Below are positions 34,467-37,498 of a stretch of 37,498 nt of DNA, one piece after another; within the stretch, counting starts at the first letter, position 1; each line of letters opens with the position of its first letter. The DNA is from Pseudomonas lopnurensis (lineage in GTDB: Bacteria; Pseudomonadota; Gammaproteobacteria; Pseudomonadales; Pseudomonadaceae), in NCBI RefSeq assembly GCF_015070855.1, contig NZ_JADDIX010000086.1, forward strand, positions 1 to 37,498, written 5' to 3'. A program made the translations under genes and the position numbers. Under the pieces are notes generated by a model, which saw nothing but the letters and a program-made list of their open reading frames with translations, searched no databases and was not told where the DNA came from.

Positions 34467-35090
34467 TCAGTCCGCAGCGGCCGGCTCGTCGATTTCACAG
34501 CCCTTGAGCACCAGGCGGATGATGGTTTCGGCGGCGGCTTCGTAGTCGTCGTCGCTCAGGCTCGCCTTGCCGGTGACGGTGGAAATCTGCCAGTCGAAGT
34601 CGGCGTAGGTCTGGGTCGCCGCCCAGATGCTGAACATCAGGTGGCTGGGGTCGATGTCGGCGATCAGGCCCTGATCGACCCAGCGCTGGATGCAGGCGAT
34701 GTTGTGCGCGGCCTGGGCGTTGAGCTGCGCGGTGCGTTCGCAGGACAGGTGCGGCGCGCCGTGCATGATCTCGCTGGCGAACACTTTCGAGGCGTTGGCG
34801 TGATCGCGGGAGATGCGGATCTTGGTGCGGATGTAGGCGCGCAGCACGTCGGCGGGATGGCCGGGCTGGTTGAACGGCGCCGAGGCTTCGAGCAGCGGCT
34901 CGACGATGCTCTCGAGCACCTCCCGGTAGAGATTTTCCTTGGACTTGAAGTAGTAGTAGACGTTGGGCTTGGGCAGCCCGGCGCGAACGGCGATGTCGCT
35001 GGTCTTGGTCGCGGCGAAGCCCTTCTCGGCGAACTCCTCGCTGGCGGCGCGCAGGATCAAGTCTTTGTTGCGCTCTCGGATACTGGACAT
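34467..35090 (-). CDS. RutR-like TetR-family regulator
   Basis: A 207-residue TetR-family protein. Helix-turn-helix at about 25-50 (TSDIAVRAGLPKPNVYYYF). The C-terminal domain closely follows RutR: KIRISRDHANASKVFASEIM, HGAPHLS, then IDPSHLMFSIWAATQTYADF. RutR of E. coli binds uracil or thymine and controls pyrimidine and purine breakdown, which yields glyoxylate through allantoin in some bacteria; the gcl operon lies about 3 kb away, so a link is possible but not shown. I chose the ATG at 35090, with AGGTGCGA upstream; the frame extends 16 codons more without family support. It is divergent from the chemoreceptor gene. Confidence 0.85.
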   Translation of the reverse strand: MSSIRERNKDLILRAASEEFAEKGFAATKTSDIAVRAGLPKPNVYYYFKSKENLYREVLESIVEPLLEASAPFNQPGHPADVLRAYIRTKIRISRDHANASKVFASEIMHGAPHLSCERTAQLNAQAAHNIACIQRWVDQGLIADIDPSHLMFSIWAATQTYADFDWQISTVTGKASLSDDDYEAAAETIIRLVLKGCEIDEPAAAD

Positions 35091-35230
35091 TCGCACCTGT
35101 TCGTCTGCTGCCGCCCGGCCAGGCGGTGTTCGCGGCATGCTAGCACCCGTTTCTCGCGCCCCTCAAGACGCGTCCCGCCGACCGTATGTCGCCACGGCTA
35201 CGGCCTGCGGCGGTTTTCGCCGGACGGCCA

Positions 35231-35257
35231 TAAAGTTCCCTTCGGCAATGCCGCTAA
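35231..35257 (+). promoter_or_regulatory. Near-consensus sigma-28 (FliA) promoter
   Basis: TAAAGTTC (35231-35238), an 11-base spacer and GCCGCTAA (35250-35257) match the FliA consensus TAAAGTTT-N11-GCCGATAA at 15 of 16 fixed bases except one in each half (14/16). It lies 69 bases upstream of the chemoreceptor start, exactly the type of gene FliA transcribes. Confidence 0.85.
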
Positions 35258-35326
35258 ATGATCCATGTCAATTATATTTGTGTACATTTGACTTTTTGTT
35301 TGTGTGCAAAGTGCCGAGGATTTTCC

Positions 35327-37258
35327 ATGCCGTTTTTCAAGCGCAGCATTCAATGGCAGTTGGTCGTCAGCATGGGCGCCGCCCTGCTGGCCAGCCTGCT
35401 GATCGTGATCCTGGTCTACGCCTCGGCGGTCAATAGGCTGGCCGAGCGTTACCTGATCGGCGAAGCATTGCCGGCGAACGTCACCGCCATCCGCAACGAC
35501 ATCGAGCGCACGCTGGCCGACCCGATCACCGCAACGGCGGGGATCGCCGGCAACACGCTGGTGCACGACTGGCTGGCCGGTGGCGAGGACGCGGGCCAGG
35601 GCGAGGCCATCGGCCGTTATCTGCAGGGTGTGAAGGCGCAGCAGAATGCGCTCACCACCTCGATCGCAGTGCTCGAAAGCGGCAACTACTACTCCGAAAC
35701 CGGTCTGAGTCGCACGCTGTCGCGCGCAGTAGCCGGCGACGCCTGGTTCTACGGGCTGCTCGACGGCGGCATCGAACGGCGCTTCGAGATCGATATCGAC
35801 AAGACGACCCGCCAGCCGACGCTGTTCATCAACCAGCGCATCAGCGCCAATGGCCGCACTCTCGGCGTCGCCGGGCTGGGCTATAGCCTGAGCAGCATGT
35901 CCGAACGGGTGGCCAATTTCCGTTTCGGCGAGCGCGGCGAGGTCTATCTCGTCGGCACCGATGGCCGGGTCAAGGTGCATCCGGACGACCAGAACAACGA
36001 CCGCACGGCGCTGGCCAGCCTGACCGGCGACGCGGCGGCCCGCGAACTGCAGGCGGGCACCGGCGAGGTGGTGCGTTTCGAGCGTGACGGCGAGGCCTTC
36101 CTGGCCATGGCGCAGCCGCTGGAAGGGCTCGGCTGGTGGCTGGTCAGCGAGGTGCCCGAGGCGGAAATCTTCGGCGAAGCCCGGCGTACGTTGTGGACCA
36201 CCAGCCTGATCGGCGTGGCCATTGGTCTGGCGTTCCTCGGCGTGATCGTGCTGCTCGCCCGTGGCCTGGTGCGGCCGATCCGTCAGGTAACCGCTGCGCT
36301 GGTGGACATCGGTGGCGGTGGCGGCGACCTCACGCGTCGCCTCGACGAGAGCCGCGCCGACGAGCTGGGCGACCTGGCCCGGGGTTTCAACCGCTTCCTC
36401 GGCAGCCTGCGCGGCCTGATCGGCGACGTGCTCACCACCAGCGAACGGCTGCGCAGCGCCGTCGGCCAGGTTGCCCTGGTGGTCGACAACACCGCCGGCC
36501 GCGCCGCCCGCCAGCACGAGATGACCGATAGGGTGGCCACCGCGGTGCATGAGATGGGCCTGACCGTACAGGAGATCGCGCATAACGCCAGCAACGCCGC
36601 GCGGGCCTCGCAGGGCGCGCGCAACGAGGCGCTGCAGGCGCGCCAGGTGATCGACGAGTCGATCGGCCATATCGAACGGATGTCCGGCGAGATCGGCCAG
36701 GCCGCCGCTGCGGTGACCGAGCTGGCGCAGCAAGTGGCGTCGATCGACCAGGTGCTGGCGGTGATCCGCAGCATCTCCGAGCAGACCAACCTGCTGGCGC
36801 TCAATGCCGCCATCGAGGCTGCCAGGGCCGGCGAGATGGGCCGTGGCTTCGCCGTGGTGGCCGATGAGGTGCGCACCCTGGCCAGCCGCACCCAGGCCTC
36901 GACGGATGAGATCCAGCAGATGATCCTGCGCCTCAAGAGCGGCGCGGAGAATGCGGTCGCCTCGATGCATGCCGGTCAGGCGGCCACCGGTACCGGCGTG
37001 CAGGCCAGCCAGCGCACCGGCCAATCGCTTGGCGCCATTACCGAGCAGGTCGAGACCATCAGCGATATGAACACTCAGGTCGCGGCGGCCACCGAGGAGC
37101 AGGCCAGCGTCACCGAGGAAATCACCCAGAACGTGCAGGGCATCGCCGACCTGGCCCAGGCCACCGCGGTGGACGTGCAGAACTGCCGGGCCGACTGCCA
37201 GGCGCTGTCGCGGCTGGCTGACGACCTGAGCCGGCAGATGGGCAGTTTTCGACTCTAA
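35327..37258 (+). CDS. Methyl-accepting chemotaxis protein, dCache-like sensor
   Basis: A 643-residue chemoreceptor. TM1 (about 11-33), a large periplasmic sensor (about 34-289) of dCache type ([20 protein letters not shown], then [16 protein letters not shown]), TM2 (about 290-311), HAMP (about 312-365), and a cytoplasmic signalling domain whose hairpin tip is [20 protein letters not shown] onward (485-520). It has no C-terminal CheR-binding pentapeptide. The ATG at 35327 follows GAGGA and begins just before TM1; an earlier in-frame ATG at 35258 would lie directly at the sigma-28 promoter and is unlikely. The ligand is unknown; dCache receptors often bind amino acids, amines or organic acids. 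Confidence 0.93.
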   Translation: MPFFKRSIQWQLVVSMGAALLASLLIVILVYASAVNRLAERYLIGEALPANVTAIRNDIERTLADPITATAGIAGNTLVHDWLAGGEDAGQGEAIGRYLQGVKAQQNALTTSIAVLESGNYYSETGLSRTLSRAVAGDAWFYGLLDGGIERRFEIDIDKTTRQPTLFINQRISANGRTLGVAGLGYSLSSMSERVANFRFGERGEVYLVGTDGRVKVHPDDQNNDRTALASLTGDAAARELQAGTGEVVRFERDGEAFLAMAQPLEGLGWWLVSEVPEAEIFGEARRTLWTTSLIGVAIGLAFLGVIVLLARGLVRPIRQVTAALVDIGGGGGDLTRRLDESRADELGDLARGFNRFLGSLRGLIGDVLTTSERLRSAVGQVALVVDNTAGRAARQHEMTDRVATAVHEMGLTVQEIAHNASNAARASQGARNEALQARQVIDESIGHIERMSGEIGQAAAAVTELAQQVASIDQVLAVIRSISEQTNLLALNAAIEAARAGEMGRGFAVVADEVRTLASRTQASTDEIQQMILRLKSGAENAVASMHAGQAATGTGVQASQRTGQSLGAITEQVETISDMNTQVAAATEEQASVTEEITQNVQGIADLAQATAVDVQNCRADCQALSRLADDLSRQMGSFRL

Positions 37259-37305
37259 GGAAGCGGCCATCGATGTCGAGGCATTGGTGGCCGTATCTCA
37301 CGGAT

Positions 37306-37321
37306 GCGGAGCAGGCTCCGC
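37306..37321 (+). terminator. GC hairpin after the chemoreceptor gene
   Basis: GCGGAGC (37306-37312) and GCTCCGC (37315-37321) are perfect inverted repeats 47 bases after the stop. There is no T-tract, so it is only a weak terminator candidate. Confidence 0.35.
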
Positions 37322-37466
37322 TCCGAGTACTGAGGGCGATGGGAGCGCTTTTGCTGACATTCTGCCTGAAGCATCGCCAGCAAGCCGGCTCATCAAAGAT
37401 AAAAACGCTTTGTTTTACTGGATAAATTACAGAGCCATCGGCAGCCCGGTGAAGCCCTGGGAACTT

Positions 37467-37498
37467 GTAGGAGCCCGCTTGCGGGCGATCCGCCGCAA
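37467..37498. repeat. REP element, cut by the window end
   Basis: GTAGGAG followed by GCCCGC (37473-37478), TT, GCGGGC (37481-37486) and GATCCGCCG is a typical Pseudomonas REP hairpin. It continues past the window. Confidence 0.7.

Noticed and set aside
35265..35310. TetR/RutR operator between the RutR-like gene and the chemoreceptor
   Set aside because: GTCAA and TTGAC occur but in the everted order and with the wrong spacing for the RutR-type palindrome.

Overview
The window is GC-rich chromosomal DNA from a gammaproteobacterium of the Pseudomonas/Stutzerimonas group. Signs of this are BifA, IcmP, a MexVW-like efflux pair, an ArgP/ArgO pair, the gcl-hyi-glxR-kinase-pyk cluster, and scattered REP-type intergenic hairpins. 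From memory, the gene orders at 0.4-18.2 kb and 24.6-31.4 kb match two separate blocks of the P. aeruginosa PAO1 map (around PA4363-PA4375 and PA1498-PA1502). No rRNA, tRNA, CRISPR array, prophage or intact insertion sequence was seen.

Layout. (1) 0.2-4.6 kb: a small secreted or membrane-anchored protein of unknown role converges with the RND efflux pair mexV-mexW. (2) 4.9-10.1 kb, minus strand: an envelope operon icmP (M75 imelysin lipoprotein), a DUF1111 di-heme lipoprotein, a second imelysin lipoprotein, and a DUF1513 propeller protein, with a Fur-like box upstream. (3) 10.3-11.8 kb, plus strand: a LemA-family protein overlapped by a GIDE-like membrane protein carrying a canonical EF-hand loop. 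(4) 11.8-15.6 kb, minus strand: a spermidine-synthase-fold protein, the c-di-GMP phosphodiesterase bifA (with a visible promoter) and sodB (with a visible terminator). (5) 15.6-16.6 kb: a gene-free stretch holding a nested inverted-repeat element of about 0.52 kb. (6) 16.6-18.2 kb: the divergent pair argO/argP. (7) 18.2-21.6 kb: two proteins of unknown function, a frameshifted SGNH/GDSL esterase relic, and a membrane diguanylate cyclase. (8) 21.8-24.4 kb: pncB, an AT-rich gap, a 56-residue KGG-repeat stress protein and a DUF2188 protein. (9) 24.6-31.4 kb, minus strand: pykF, glycerate kinase, glxR, hyi and gcl, which convert glyoxylate to pyruvate, with a divergent LysR regulator. (10) 32.8-37.3 kb: exonuclease III, a PA2169-type four-helix protein, a RutR-like TetR regulator, and a chemoreceptor behind a near-consensus sigma-28 promoter.

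The most interesting candidate system is the imelysin/di-heme/imelysin/DUF1513 operon. Its parts resemble a periplasmic iron-handling system of the EfeOB kind built from different components. Its family members are known, but I know of no settled function for the operon. The LemA/EF-hand GIDE pair and the several families of inverted repeats are the next most interesting.
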